From assembly GCA_014607495.2 (NCBI GenBank), contig CP053155.1, positions 3,038,001 through 3,102,000 of the forward strand: a stretch of 64,000 nucleotides of DNA. The letters run 5' to 3'. The notes under the pieces were generated by a model that was not told the DNA's origin, searched no databases, and saw nothing but the letters and a program-made list of their open reading frames with translations. Below are positions 12,460-24,312 of this stretch, piece after piece (within the stretch, counting starts at the first letter, position 1; every line of letters begins with the position of its first letter). This stretch comes from Carposina sasakii. Its lineage: Eukaryota; Arthropoda; Insecta; Lepidoptera; Carposinidae. The translations under genes were made by a program, and so were the position numbers.

Positions 12460-12537
12460 GTAAGACTCCCTAATCCCCTCATGTCATAAGTAGTTAATAA
12501 GAATTTACATTATTAGCAATGACAATTTATTTTTCAG

Positions 12538-12992
12538 CTCCAGCATTAAGAGGGCCAGCGCCTAGCATGGTGAAAATTCCTCCAAATGTGATACGTCGCC
12601 CGACACTCAGACACCCGGCGCCGCTTCCAGACGTCATGAAACAATTTCAACCTCCCAACTGGAAAGCCCTACCACCGGCGCCTGATCTAAAACTGTCAAA
12701 AGTAGAGAATGGCACTGTTATATCTTGGAAAATAGAGGGATATCAAGAAGATAGTTATGAAGAGATTGCCAGCTATCAACTCTTTGCTTATCAGGAAACC
12801 AGTTCTCCACCTAGTACTGCTTTGTGGAAGAAAATCGGTGATGTCAAAGCCTTACCTCTGCCAATGGCGTGCACCCTCACGCAATTTAGAGCTGGTTTTA
12901 AATACTACTTCGCAGTGAGAGCGGTGGATATCCGATCCCGACTAGGACCATTTAGTTTACCCGGTAGCATACTACTTTTAAATAAAACATAA
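12538..12992 (+). CDS. wde: Windei/ATF7IP-like protein, C-terminal fibronectin-III exon
   Basis: Terminal coding exon, joined in phase 1 after a TTTTCAG acceptor. After a Pro-rich lead it encodes one fibronectin type III domain at about residues 1080-1184. Visible markers are LPPAPDLKL, TVISWKIEGY, the ELF-equivalent YQLFAYQE, and FKYYFAVRAVD, with stop TAA at 12990-12992 directly after the domain. ATF7IP/MCAF and fly Windei end in just such a domain, used for partner binding in chromatin silencing. The domain looks complete and undisturbed, which argues that the locus is a working gene despite the upstream frame break. Confidence 0.9.
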
Positions 12993-13215
12993 GACTGAAT
13001 TATTTTTCTGTGAGATTGTGTTGCTTGTTTGTTCACAATGTTGTACATTGTGGAAGTGTTGAACAACTTTAATAATTAGTTCTATTTATTATTTTTTATT
13101 AGTGTAGAAATAATAGTACAGTTTTAAGTAGGTAAATATTGCTTAAAAATTTTCAAAATGATTCTCAAATTTAAATATAAATTAGCAATAAATTCCTCTA
13201 TTACATATTGACGAG
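12993..13215 (+). other. 3' untranslated region with poly(A) signal
   Basis: AT-rich sequence after the stop of the ATF7IP-like gene. A canonical AATAAA lies at 13187-13192, about 200 bases past the stop, and is the best cleavage signal nearby. Another AATAAA overlaps the last codons at 12981-12986. Confidence 0.5.
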
Positions 13216-14074
13216 AACTCACTCCAACACTCGAGTAGCTGTAGTTTTTTTTCTATAATAATGTTATATTATAATAATGTAAGTAGATAATGATGAAAAT
13301 GTACCGATAATTTGTAAAAATGGTATTTTGTTGATTTTTACTTTTAAATAATATATGGAAGTCGTTGGTGAAAATCTGCGCACGGGCACATTACGTACGT
13401 GTTGCCATTACATAAAATCGTGAAGAAAAAAGCAGTATCATCTACATAGGTATATTACCTACCCTGTAAATCCCGTAATACAGCTATTTGTAAGTACAAC
13501 TATTTTAATAGGCACTTCGCGCCCGCGTCTTAGCCCGAAACGTTACGGCTATGTTCCATCCATTACATAGACAGATGTTACTGTTCTAGACTTATCGTCG
13601 ATAACGCGATTTTATTACTTAGTAATCTACCAACCTTTTATGTTATGACAATATGTTGACACAGAGGTGCCTAGTTAACTTACACGGATTAATAATTAAG
13701 GAGTCTACACACTTAACATTTTCTACCAAAACAACACGGTGGTATAGTATATAGTCGACTGTCATTATGTTGACGACTTATCCCGTATGTCGCCGACGAC
13801 GACACGACCCATGTCGGCGGGTTTGGTGTGTAGACTGCTTTATAGTCAAGGGTGTTACTAATTAATTAAGTATATACTATTACTTTGCTTGTATATCTGG
13901 GTAGGCATTTCCTCGTGTACCGGTGCGCCTTATGGGCACTGGCATGAAGTATTAGTTGATTACTGTACCTACCTAATGCGATGTTCATACTCCAAAAATA
14001 TAATTAAACTGAAAAGAAAATAGTTTTTTACTAAAAAAAAATACTTAAATGATTTTAAAAAGATACATAAACAC
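13216..14074. other. Intergenic stretch with one possible short inverted-end element
   Basis: No gene seen. At about 13702-13842 the ends GTCTACACAC and GTGTGTAGAC face each other and enclose a CG-rich block, which may be a small MITE. The rest is unremarkable AT-rich sequence. Confidence 0.35.
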
Positions 14075-14294
14075 ACGGCTGTTTTCCGAAATCCAGAACT
14101 GTATTATCATTAAGGAGATCACACAGCCACGTTATCATAGCGGGGATAGATGTAAATGATCAGTGATAAGTTGTTAGCTTATCGTCTAAGAAAATCCGTG
14201 AAGAAAAATGCCCGACTTCCTTAGATAAATCTTACGACATGCATGAAAAGAAATGCATCTGAATGTATTCTAGTAAAGTCCGCATCAGCACAGG
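14075..14294 (+). repeat. Interspersed repeat family S1
   Basis: One of about ten copies in the window of a roughly 220-bp repeat. It starts near ACGGCTGT, continues through GGGATAGATGTAAATGATCAG and CTTACGACATGCATG, and ends near GCATCAGCACAGG. It has no coding sequence and no clear tRNA box, so its class is unknown to me. Confidence 0.65.
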
Positions 14295-16104
14295 ACAAAG
14301 GAAAAGAAAAAAGATTTTTTCTGTAAAATATAATAGTGCCAACCAAAGTTGACTACCTAAAATGCCACATCCATTTATCCTTGTGTTTGTAAAATTAAAT
14401 TCTACTTATGCACGCCATCTATTGTCAAATGCTGGAACTAATTTACCTTTTCCCCCCCTGCGTGTGGGTAATGGAATCCATTGGTTCATTTTTTCAGTAC
14501 TCTATTCAATGCATCGTGTTCCAAGGAATGCTTACCGCCGAAACAGACAGTGCATAGAAAAGTTTAGTCGAACAAGGCAATCGTGTTACAAGCAATTTTT
14601 ACAACATTTGTGGAAAGACTACGCTCTATCAAACACTTAGCTAAATGAATGTTCTAAGGATTCAAAAGGTTAATACTTTAAGTAGATAACTCTTTATAAA
14701 TTTTTTTTACGAAAAAATGATTTCATATTGATCTAATGCCACTTTTAGATCGAAAACATAGTATACGGATTTTTCCCTTTGAATATCCAGATTTGTACAA
14801 TCCAGTATGAAACGGTTTCCTTGACTCCTGTCAAATTTAGTGTTGCCCAAAAAAGAAAATTTTACGCAACAAGGTTTCTAGCGAAACGTAAAAGTGCGTG
14901 GGAATGGATGTGTGTTTGTCATTCATTCATATCTATGAAACTTATAAAATTATTAATAAAGAAATGGAAAAAATTCCTCACCCGGGTGGTGAAACTTGGC
15001 AGCTATAGGTTAAAAGTAGGTTCATTATAATAACACATTACCGAGACCATATTTTACCATTTGGCTGGTTCACGCGGTCGAAGTCGGACTTCTTTCGTGT
15101 AAAGAGGAAACACCCGGAATCAATATCAAAATCCGTTGCGTAGTTTAAAATATTTAAAGACACATAGAGATAGACGGACAGCGGGAAGCAACTTTGTCTT
15201 ATTATAATCTAGTGGTAGGTACATACTATAGGGTGTATGTAAGCCAGGCAAATATTGATATGCTGACTTCAGACTATCTACACCGATAAATTAAATTCGA
15301 GTATCTGTTTGTAATATTAAAACAACCGCTACTTATTGAATGCATAATGGATTAAAACATGGATTTTTGTCTTTTTCTGATTTTGCTATTTTGACGGTAC
15401 TTGTTGACGATGTAATAAGGAGTATAAGCTACATTTATTCACACAAGAACGAAAAAAAAAAACAAATTTCAAAGTTCACGCATAAGAAGTCGCGGGGTCC
15501 GCAAGTTATTCTTTAAACCAATGATTTTTTTACTGGTTTTTGCAGCTTCTTAGTTTATTTCGTTTAAGTTGCGATAATATTATGTAAAATAAAGCACAAT
15601 CTAAAATACTGCAGAGCGCACCAATATCTTATCCATCATCAAATCCTATGGAGTCATAGATATGACCCAAAAATCAGTAATGTATCTTACCTATCACAAT
15701 AACTCATAAGCTCTTATAGTAGCCAAACGAGTACCCAGTTCAATAAGCACGAAAAGGAAATATCTTACAGTAAAAACATTGTCTATAGACAGGCAAGCTA
15801 TCTTTATAGTCACGGGAACGAAGTTGCGGGCATCAGCTAGTATAAATATAAATTAATACATGGTAACATTTCTTACGTCAGTTTTGTCACGTTGGCATGT
15901 GCGCCCCCTGTCTGTTTACCTGTTTATCAGTTTTCGATTCGCGAAGTAAATGTGCGGACGTCGGGTTTCGCGTAATATTATTCCTATGTAAATAATTTGT
16001 AGATCACAAATACGTGGAAAACATGTATATCGCGATATTATTTAAATGTACATTTTTCAAACACTCATATTATAACTGAGATATCCTTAGAATAGAGAAT
16101 CAGA
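14295..16104. other. Intergenic stretch
   Basis: No supported gene. The 92-residue frame at 14362-14640 resembles nothing I know. A fragment at 14945-15000 matches the SINE-like unit downstream of its tRNA-like part (46.2 kb). A fragment at 15229-15300 matches the end of the MITE at 35669. Confidence 0.45.
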
Positions 16105-16368
16105 CGGAATCAGTTGTAGATAGACATAACTCTACACAAGTAGTTTCTGCGGAGGTGTTTTATTTGTGTACATAAACCGAGTGGAAATTGTTCGTTCGTT
16201 GTGATTTTTTCTGTGATATTTTGTGCAAACGTGTGGTCTATTGTGCTATAAAGTTGTTGGTGTGATACTGGTGAATCTGGTTGTGTGTGAAGTGTACAAG
16301 TTCGTGATAACAAAATATAATCTTTGTTTTCTATGTGGAAATAAGCAGATTTCCAACAATCGTGAGCC
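16105..16368 (+). promoter_or_regulatory. Probable promoter-proximal 5' leader of a gene
   Basis: The sequence is rich in GTG and TTGT words, typical of insect 5' leaders, and runs into an ATG at 16369 followed by a strong donor. An arthropod initiator-like TCAGT lies at about 16109-16113 and could mark the start site. No TATA box is obvious. Assignment is by composition and context only. Confidence 0.4.
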
Positions 16369-16410
16369 ATGCTGGCTCGTGGACCCAGCTGTGTGGCTGT
16401 CCAACTAGTG
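16369..16410 (+). CDS. Possible first coding exon ending at a GTAAGT donor
   Basis: ATG at 16369 opens 14 codons (MLARGPSCVAVQLV), followed immediately by GTAAGT at 16411, a strong donor, in phase 0. The leader-like sequence upstream supports a genuine 5' exon. The next supported coding exon (37431) opens in phase 2, so the two cannot join directly. Either another exon lies between, or this exon is an untranslated leader and its ATG a short upstream frame. It is on the same strand as the downstream exons. Confidence 0.4.
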
Positions 16411-16602
16411 GTAAGTACATTTTGTAGATATTAAAAGATCCCTAAGTACCAATAATCCAACATGATTTGTGATGTTGTAAAACTAAAACAACAATGATGT
16501 ACTTATAGTCATAGAGGGTAGGGCGACTATAAGTATGCAATGTAACAATACTTTGAATTTATGTCAGTATCACAAATAATGTCAACAAAGCAGATATGTA
16601 AT
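16411..16602. other. Intronic or intergenic sequence, nothing recognised
   Basis: Plain AT-rich sequence directly after the donor at 16411. Confidence 0.4.
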
Positions 16603-16725
16603 CATCATCAGCCTATTGCAGTCCACTGCTGGACGTAGGCCTCCCCAGGGTACGCCACAAAACTGCCATGGGGGGTATTTGCCCATAGTCACCATGCTGG
16701 GCAGGCGGGCTGGTGACTGATATGT
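16603..16725 (-). mobile_element. Truncated RTE-type LINE 3' end
   Basis: Reads CAGCCTATTGCAGTCCACTG on the plus strand. That is the reverse complement of the RTE ORF end (QQWTAIG then stop). It continues into the block GGGCAGGCGGGCTGGTGAC that accompanies many copies in this window. Confidence 0.75.
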
Positions 16726-17363
16726 AATATAAAGATACAATTATAATTGGATCATCAAACTATAGTGCAATAAACCACAAATATACCTAAATTACAACTT
16801 CATTGAAATACTCTTTTTGTTAGACAAAATTAATTTTAGATTCATTCCCAACAACACCAATGCCTTCAATACATAATGATGATGATGAACTTAAATATCT
16901 ATGAGTTCAAATTATTTCAATTAATTTAAAAACAATTGTTGTCAATGGTAGAGGCAACTTTTAGTTCCACTTAGAGTAACATAACTATTAGAGTAACTTT
17001 ATTTATACCTAAAGTTAGTAAATATTAAAATGGTTACTAATTAACAATCATTAATCACATGATAACTATGTATAATTGGAATTACAATCACCTTAGCAGT
17101 GTCATTGTTTATTATCTAAGAATTGACCTACCTAGTAAGTAAATCCTTAATATTACCTGGGATTTTAGCAACAGTAAAAAAGCAAAAATCTAAAGAGCCA
17201 CTATGGTAAAAAATTAGTTTATCACCAAACTGCATAGTTTTCTCTGTGCAGCTTTAGCATTTTTGTCTTTCTGCTGTTGATTATGAAATGGACTATTAAA
17301 GCAGTTTGGTTTCCACCTTCAAATTGTAAATATGTATTGTTATTCTATATTTTACAAAATACC

Positions 17364-17643
17364 AGACTGTCTTTCCGAAATGGGGTAGACAGAACTGCAT
17401 GATCATAGGGAGAGCACACAACTACTTTTAACATACTTAGTTGGGATAGATGTGATTGATGAAACATGATATGATAAAACAATTTATCAATATTTAGCCT
17501 GTCAAAATACTATGAATGTAACCGCCAGCCCCTCTAGCTAGATGTGTGGCCATGCTAGGGGGGGCTGAGTTCCTTAGTCAACTCTTACAACATGAGTGGA
17601 AGGGGATGCAGCTGATGTATCCCACTGAAGCCCCACATCAGCT
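17364..17643 (+). repeat. Interspersed repeat family S1
   Basis: A diverged copy, from TTTCCGAAATGGGGTAGAC to CCCCACATCAGC, with an internal GC-rich insertion around 17520-17570. Confidence 0.65.
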
Positions 17644-18960
17644 CTATATTATGGTATTACATATTTGCAGAACTAAATAAAGTTTTATTTGTAAAGATAT
17701 TGTCTTATATTGTATTGTATGTTCAGATTTGTCATACTGTAGAATGTTTAACAAAATAATATAATATTAACTTACAAGTAGGTACTTGATTGTACCTACA
17801 GTATTTAGTAACAAGTTTGGATATTAAGAAAATAATTTCGCAATGGAGTGGAATGACGAAGTAAAGGAGATACTATATTGTACCTTTATAGGAAAATTTA
17901 ATGCAGTCGAAGTAGGTAACTACCTAACTACTTAGATAATATTTTATTTAATAAATTATTAGTTGAGTTTGATATCAATCTTCCGAGTAATTGGGTTTAT
18001 GTATGTCATTGTTCTTACGTTGTGTGGCTGAAGTTATATTTAATTCAACTACCTATGTTACTATCAAGTACATATGTAGTTAGTTTGAAATACCAACTAT
18101 TTCCTATGACAATTCTGCTAGCCAGAATAGCAGCTATGTATCGCAGCTCCCCTCACGCCCCATCTGCTTTATTTTATGCCATAATTGTTACTTAATGAAA
18201 TGGATGTGCATTTCATTGGCCCTTGTAATAGATGAGCCATAGGAAATACATAGATAGTTATGTATTTGATGCATGATGGCTTGACTGAAGTTTCAATAAG
18301 TGATCATCACTATGAACTGCCAAAAATGATAATTGATATGGGGCCTGATCTGTTTTCTCATCTATGATGTGAACTGTACATTTGAGGGCCAGCAATTTGA
18401 ATAGGGTCTTGTGGTGGCAGAGCCCTAGTTAGTCGCAGTTTAAATATAGCTTCTCAATAACGAAGATCGACTGAACCTGGTCATAAAAATGTCATGTTAC
18501 TAAAAATTGATGTATGAAATGGTATACCAACCAAAGTTATCATGTTCTTGTACCTGATGAGAATTAGGTTCAACAGTCTAGTGTTTACATTATTTATTAA
18601 TTACCTATTTGAGTTTGTTTACAAATGTTTGTAGCATGTATAACCTACATTATATCTTTGCTGTGTCTTCAAAATTTTTACCGTAATGCGTCTGCATCAC
18701 TTATATCGCGTAAAATGTGAGTGAACGCGCGTCTGACGCTTGATAACGCGTGATTGACACAGACATCTCCTAAGCTTCTGACATCATCAGGTCAAACTAG
18801 GAGTGCGTCATTTTCCTACAACAGTTAAGGGCAGATCGTTGACGGTATTTCTCCGCTATATTACGGCTGCTATAATTATAGCGGTGCCGCTATCCTAAAA
18901 ACCATAGCTTCAACTGAGCGACAGGGAGATAAGAGAGCCTAGGTCATAATTTGTATGTGC
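17644..18960. other. Intronic or intergenic stretch, no gene
   Basis: AT-rich sequence with no exon-like segment. A motif at 18830-18905 (GCCGCTATCCTAAAAACCATA) has a relative at about 23695-23730 and probably marks a small repeat. Confidence 0.4.
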
Positions 18961-19085
18961 TTTGATCTGGCTTCTCGTTGCGACAGTAGTGTCTTGTGTT
19001 CGTGACCATGAGTCGGCAGATCTGAGGGTCAGCGGAGGGTGTAGGTCCCGGTGGTGGGCGACCCCTCAATGGAGACATAACTTGT
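18961..19085 (+). repeat. Fragment of the hammerhead-associated repeat family (no ribozyme part)
   Basis: The segment from CTGGCTTCTCGTTGCGAC to GGGCGACCCCTCAATGG matches 44527-44642 (+), 47115-47245 (-) and 47540-47610 (+). This copy lacks the part that carries the hammerhead-like core. Confidence 0.7.
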
Positions 19086-20090
19086 TTGTTTCTGAGTCAT
19101 GGATGTTTCTATACTTATCTATGTATTTACATAAATATACAGTTGCTTAGTACCAATGACACAAGATCTTCGTGTGTGAATATTGTTTATAATTTAGGGG
19201 TAGCCATGAAACTTGTTTCTTACGTTCTTTTATTTGGTACTTTCACTTGTATTGAAACATTACCCTGCTACTTTCCCCTGCTACTGCATGGCTCTTTAGC
19301 GCCGGCCTGTCATAACAATAGCATTGTTTATGAATGTAGTTTTAAAAGCTTTCGACACGCATGATGCAGGCAGTCTATGACATACAGTACCTGGTAAAAG
19401 AATTCAAAGACTAATCTTTATCATTAAGTTTTCTTTTGTTTGAACATGGAAAACTCACCTACCCACTTAAAAGTACAGTATTATACCTAGTTAGAAAGGT
19501 GGACTCTGAGAATAATTTGGCTAGTTAGCGACAATTGTGGCATTAATAGGTAACACATTTAATATCTTGATATTTGATTTGCCTGCCTATTCTATATCAG
19601 GTATCTATTTAACTAGCTGGCGCAGGGTTGCACGTTTTATTTCATTCGCCCAAGGCGTAGTTGTGCTCATGGTTTGGTTGCATACAAGCATGTCATTATA
19701 GGAACTGTGGTAAAGTACGGATGCGAACAACGAATAATTTCGGACAATGACCTTATAAAGTAACTCATATAAATGTATTTCCATCACGCTCGTGCGTGCG
19801 TAATTGACTTTACATGACAGACGGCAAAACGTATGAAGATGAATAGTGACGGGTCATTGTACGAAATTGTTCGTAGTCCGCGTCCGAAATTAGGCGGGAG
19901 TTATTCGACATCACTTTACTGCCCTCTGAATTTTTTGTCTTATACAAACGGCTGTGTTTCCTAAAATTTTGCCCGAAATCAACAAGATCCCATAGCCACG
20001 TTTATCGTAGGTACCTAATAAATATAAGTAAGTAGGTACTAGGTACTAAAGTCTTAGATAATTAAAATTCTTTAATCTTATTTGTTACAG
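19086..20090. other. Intronic or intergenic stretch
   Basis: No supported gene. A partial S1 repeat lies at 19950-20006 (ACGGCTGTGTTTCC through CATAGCCACG). Short open frames have no recognisable protein. Confidence 0.4.
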
Positions 20091-20131
20091 TTGCGGGTCG
20101 GAGTGTGCTCACATACATGTTCTTCATAATG
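20091..20131 (+). other. Candidate 41-bp exon with good splice sites
   Basis: The acceptor TTTGTTACAG ends at 20090 and the donor GTAAGC starts at 20132. Read in phase 0 from the 16410 donor it meets a stop, so it cannot simply continue that frame. It could be an untranslated leader exon or a false positive. It is on the same strand as the exons at 16.4 and 37.4 kb. Confidence 0.25.
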
Positions 20132-20149
20132 GTAAGCATTTTGTTATGG

Positions 20150-20252
20150 CCTGCCCAGTGTGGTGACTATGTGCAGAACCCCCCTATAGCAGTACGTAGA
20201 GTGCCCTGGGGGAGGCTTACGTCAAGCAGTGAACTGCAATAGGCCGATGTAT
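20150..20252 (+). mobile_element. Truncated RTE-type LINE 3' end
   Basis: Contains the GGGGGAGGCTTACGTCAAGC and GAACTGCAATAGGC blocks of the family on the plus strand. The copy is degraded. Confidence 0.65.
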
Positions 20253-21310
20253 GATATAAAAGAAAGGGTAATTAATAATTATTGATAGAGAAAGGTCAAG
20301 TCAAGAGTATCCTAAACCGACGAGCGAGCATGAATAATATTATGAAAGTACATGAAGCAAAAGAGGTGCGTCAGGACCGTGACCGTAGCAGGTGGAGATC
20401 CGTGATCTCTGCCTACCCCTCCGAAAAAGAGGTGTGATTTTATGTATGTAAGACGTCATCATTTTTTCATCATTTACAGCCCTGTAAGACGTATGATAGG
20501 AAAGAACCCCCGTCGCACAAAAATACACACGCAGCCTGTCCACATGACTGCCTTATTAATTTCGTCGACGGCAAATGCTTTCTTCTAGTGAAAGTTTATT
20601 AATGTCGGCGCGCTCGATTACGTAACCCACTTTTTGTTATGTACGGAAAACGTGTGCCGTTACGTTGGCTGTTGTGTTATGTCACCGGATTGTGTTTTTG
20701 TCCACTTTTGCAGTTGTACCTCTGTTGCTGATAACGGGAGATAGGACTTGTAGATATGAAAGGTTAGTGTATTGGCAGATTTGTTTTCGAATTATAGATA
20801 ACATCATAAAATTCACATGGCTATGAGACGAAATGGTGTTGCCAGAATTACAGGATCGTGAATGAGATCCCTCAGCTAGTGTCTATGTCGACTCTTGCGA
20901 CATGCACGAAAGATGCAGCTGATGTATTCTAGTGGAGCCTAGCACAGGATCATTGTTAATCATTAATAAACTATTTATAATTAAATATCAATCTCTTAAA
21001 ATTTGTAGATAAAACCTATCAATCATACTAATAATAGAAAAATAGCTAATATATACGCACACTATTACTCATCTAAAAATAATATATATTGAAATAAAAA
21101 ATGATGGTGTCATAAAGGTCAAACAAAAGCGAAAGTTGTAGTGATTCGGCATCTTTTAGACCTCTTACGAAATATCAATCCAACAAAATCATTATCTGTG
21201 GAACATAGGTAGGTACCTTAAGGTATTATACTTTAGTTTTTTTAAATGGCCTAACTACACGGAATCCCACTGCTGGGCCAAGGTCTAAATATAGTACTTA
21301 ATTCTTCTTC
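20253..21310. other. Intronic or intergenic stretch
   Basis: A partial S1 repeat lies at about 20816-20952 (CAGGATCGTGAATGAGATCC to GCCTAGCACAGG). Otherwise no exon or RNA gene is visible. Confidence 0.4.
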
Positions 21311-21440
21311 TTCAGCCTATTGCAGTCCACTGCTGGGCGTAGGCAGCCCCCAGGGCACGCCACAAGGCTACTGCCACAGGGGGTTTTGCCCATAGTCACC
21401 ACGCTGGGCAGGCGGGTTGGTGACCGCAGTGTGATTTTTA
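21311..21440 (-). mobile_element. Truncated RTE-type LINE 3' end
   Basis: Well preserved copy: CAGCCTATTGCAGTCCACTG at the left, GGGCAGGCGGGTTGGTGACC at the right. Confidence 0.75.
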
Positions 21441-21503
21441 AGACTATGTTGTCAGTACCTACTTAATTACTATATGGTTAATATGACAAAGGTCAGTCCT
21501 GCT

Positions 21504-21625
21504 GATGCGGGGCTTCACTAGAATACATCAGCTGCATCTCCTTCCGAGCATGTCGCAAGAGTCGACTAAGGAACAAGCTGTGCCGGCTACCCCATTACGG
21601 GAATACAGCCGTTTGATTTTGTATT
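21504..21625 (-). repeat. Interspersed repeat family S1
   Basis: Reverse-oriented copy, from GATGCGGGGCTTCACTAGAA to GGGAATACAGCCGT. Confidence 0.65.
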
Positions 21626-21776
21626 TACCTATGTTATCTATCTATGAGTAATTCGGATACAAACACAATCTTCTTTCCTGCATGTCGCAAGACTAAGGAA
21701 TTCGGGCATTCTCTCAGGCGACCGACAAGCTAGCAACCTATCCCTGAGCATAAAATGCAAAAATATATAGCGTATA

Positions 21777-22382
21777 TACAGGGTGTAACAGAAAGGGTAT
21801 GTTAAGCGAAATGGTATGTAATATAGCCCATTATTGAGAACCTATTTCCCAAAATTTGAGACTCAAAATCACATGTTTATGTTTTAAGATTGTATGAACA
21901 TTCCTGAGTTATTTAGGAATTCTCCATACTATCTGGAAAAATTAGAGCGGCTGGCACATGGTCGATTTCGATTCCCACTCTCAAATTTTGTGGGTAGGTT
22001 CCATTTCTTTAGTGGGCTAATAATTTTATAAAAATATATATGTTATAGTGTCTAGGCGAATGTTTATGTTAGTTAATTTCTTTATAGACAGATATGGCAC
22101 AAAAAGCTACCTAGTTTATTGGCACTTAAAGTGCGTGCAAAAAATCCTGCTACTAGCGCGTCTACCATGTGCAGGTTTAAATTGTACTAGAAATTCAAGA
22201 AATTGCGCAGTCTACTTTCGCCCCGCAGTTTCAACGGATCAATTTTAGGCCAGACACTTCCCAGGTATGCTTATGGAGAAAAATTATCGTGGATGGGATA
22301 GTTTTCGGGAACGTTGACGACCAAAATAATCTTTAATCCTGTATAGCTTTTCGCTTAACATACCCTTTCTGTTACACCCTTA
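21777..22382. mobile_element. TA-type MITE family A, enlarged by internal repeat sequence
   Basis: The left end TACAGGGTGTAACAGAAAGG is mirrored by CCTTTCTGTTACACCCT at the right, as in the compact copy at 43613-43876. The interior holds sequence shared with family B (GGGAACGTTGACGACCAAAA near 22308) and with 23060-23380. It is therefore a composite. The flanks at 21690-21776 and 22383-22450 are inverted copies of each other (CCTGAGCATAAAATG), so the whole sits in a larger inverted repeat. Confidence 0.6.
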
Positions 22383-22496
22383 ATACGCTTATTTTTTGTC
22401 ATTTTATGCTCAGGGATCTTCGGTCGCCTGAGAGAATGCCCGAATTCCGAATTCTACAATATAAATATATATTATAAAATCATATATACAGGTGTT

Positions 22497-22853
22497 TTTT
22501 TGTGGCCACCGTTAACGAAGGGTACGTACTCTATACATCAAATAAAGTAAGTTTATTGCCAATAAAAAATGCTATTATTATTATTATTTTTTATTACTTG
22601 ATCGAGCGACTAATTTATAGTGTCTAGTGTTTATGTTGTACTTTTTTATACACAGACATTAACTATTTTTCGTGAAAAATCTTGCTACACGGCGTCTATG
22701 TGCATTTATGCAGAAAAACGCAGTCTATTTACTCAACTTTGGACCCTAATATTTTGGAAACCAGTCACTTCCCAGGTATGCTTCATATATGATCGTGATG
22801 ACGAGGAGATTCCGTAGTTTTCGGGAACGTTGACGACCAAAAATCATCCTGTA
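22497..22853 (+). mobile_element. TA-flanked MITE, family B
   Basis: This 357-bp copy starts TACAGGTGTTTTTTTGTGGCC and ends GACGACCAAAAATCATCCTG then TA, with TA on each side. It is the reverse of 1266-1577. Confidence 0.7.
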
Positions 22854-22929
22854 TATATGTATATATATTTCGATTCCCACTCGGCTGAAGAATTTTTCCC
22901 ATTTCTTTAAAATAACGTTGCCAATATGT

Positions 22930-23105
22930 CAATTTAGAAAAGGCAAGGCAGATGGTAAACTGTCATCCGAGTAATTGACTCCGGTAGCTCAGATGGTTAG
23001 AGCGGTCTGGCACGAGTTTCAGTGGTCGTGGGAATGCTCCTTCCCACTCGGGTGACTAATTTTTTCCATTTCTTTATTAATAATTTTATAAAAATATATA
23101 TGTTA
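22930..23105 (+). mobile_element. tRNA-derived SINE-like unit
   Basis: The segment CCGGTAGCTCAGATGGTTAG resembles a tRNA D-arm/A-box. It is followed by a degraded T-arm and then the TTTTTCCATTTCTTTATTAA tail shared with 46.2 and 52.1 kb. The T-arm is interrupted (GTGGGAATGCTCCTTCCCAC), so it is not a working tRNA gene. Confidence 0.65.
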
Positions 23106-23761
23106 TATACATTTTCTAGGCGAATTTTTAATTAATTTCTCTCATAACCGAGTCTATAAATTGGCACAAAAAGCTTACCTAGTATATACCTGGCACTTAA
23201 AGTGCACTTTCGTGCAAAGTATCCAATCCTATTAAGGAGACTAACGGCGATCGTTACAACCAAGTTCATAATTGAGCAGGTTTAAATTGTACAGTAGAAA
23301 TTCAGGTTTAGAAATTGCAGCCGTCTACTTTCGCCCCGCAGTTTCACACGGCATTTTAGGCCTGAAGAACCTTTATAAGATGTCATGTTATTATCTGGGG
23401 GATAGTATTTCTTTAAATGGTATCCAATGAGAGCGATAAAGTGCTTTATGGGCGCTGAAAGCGAAGAAGGGGGCGGCAAGGGGCCTAGAAAAAAATCCGA
23501 GAGCAGGTGATGTGATATTGACGTTTTTAAGGTGAAAAATGAGGGGCAATAAAAATAACTGATTTTCAAAGTGGGCGTTAGACAAAATAAGTCTGGGAAC
23601 TTCTGATCTGAGCACATGACTATCTCAGGTAGCTAATTAAGCTTTGGTCTTCTAGTTTAGCGTTGGACATATTGCGGTCGTGCAGGAACGGCTATCTTTC
23701 GGTGTTCATACGACCGCTATCCTAGGGAAACCATAATTTAATATTAGTACTACTAAATAAC
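23106..23761. other. Repeat-derived intronic or intergenic stretch
   Basis: The first part (to about 23380) is similar to the interior of the composite MITE at 21777. The open frames at 23282-23617 on the minus strand overlap this repeat and are not convincing genes. Confidence 0.4.
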
Positions 23762-23857
23762 TATGGGCAAAATCCCCCTGTGGCAGTAGCCTTGTCGTGT
23801 GCCCTGGGGGAGGCCTACGTCCAGCAGTGGACTGCAGTAGGCTGAAGAAGATACTAG
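23762..23857 (+). mobile_element. Truncated RTE-type LINE 3' end
   Basis: Contains CCTACGTCCAGCAGTGGACT and TGCAGTAGGCTGAAGAAG at its end; plus orientation, 5' truncated. Confidence 0.7.
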
Positions 23858-24035
23858 TTACTCAAATAAGTAAGAGATAAACTTGCCATTGTACATGCAT
23901 CTCTTCTTTTATCTTCTAATTAATAACTATTTACTACTTTATTTATATCTGCCAAAGTTATTTTGAGACTCCGACTGTACGGCGTCAAGCAAGCCACAGA
24001 AGCAAGCGAAGTCTCACTTTACTTGGTTATGTGTT

Positions 24036-24121
24036 AGTATTTAAAATTTTAGTATCTATAGAAAGGCAGAGGATGTGTAGTATTTAAAATTTTAGTATCT
24101 AAAGAAAGGCATAGAGGAAGT
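24036..24121 (+). repeat. Tandem repeat, two 43-bp units
   Basis: Two adjacent units begin AGTATTTAAAATTTTAGTAT and differ at a few positions. Confidence 0.8.
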
Positions 24122-24187
24122 GGCTTAACCAAGTTTCAAACTCGTATCGTAAATAAAATAAAATAAAGGCGTTAAGGGTTTCTCCAG

Positions 24188-24312
24188 CAGGTGGGCAGCA
24201 GTGCCTCCCGTGTTTTGCAACTTAGTCCGAAAATCACACTGCGGTCACCGACCCGCCTGCTCAGCGGCGTGCCTACGTTCTACGTCCAGCAGTGGACTGC
24301 AATATAGGCTGA
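24188..24312 (+). mobile_element. Truncated RTE-type LINE 3' end
   Basis: Carries TACGTCCAGCAGTGGACTGC and the GACCCGCCTGC block, with an internal deletion. Confidence 0.65.

Noticed and set aside
14362..14640. 92-residue frame
   Set aside because: Basic C-terminal half looks faintly transposon-like, but there is no recognisable domain, splice signal or second copy.
23282..23617. Two overlapping minus-strand frames of 111 and 74 residues
   Set aside because: They lie in decayed repeat sequence related to the composite MITE; no conserved motif.
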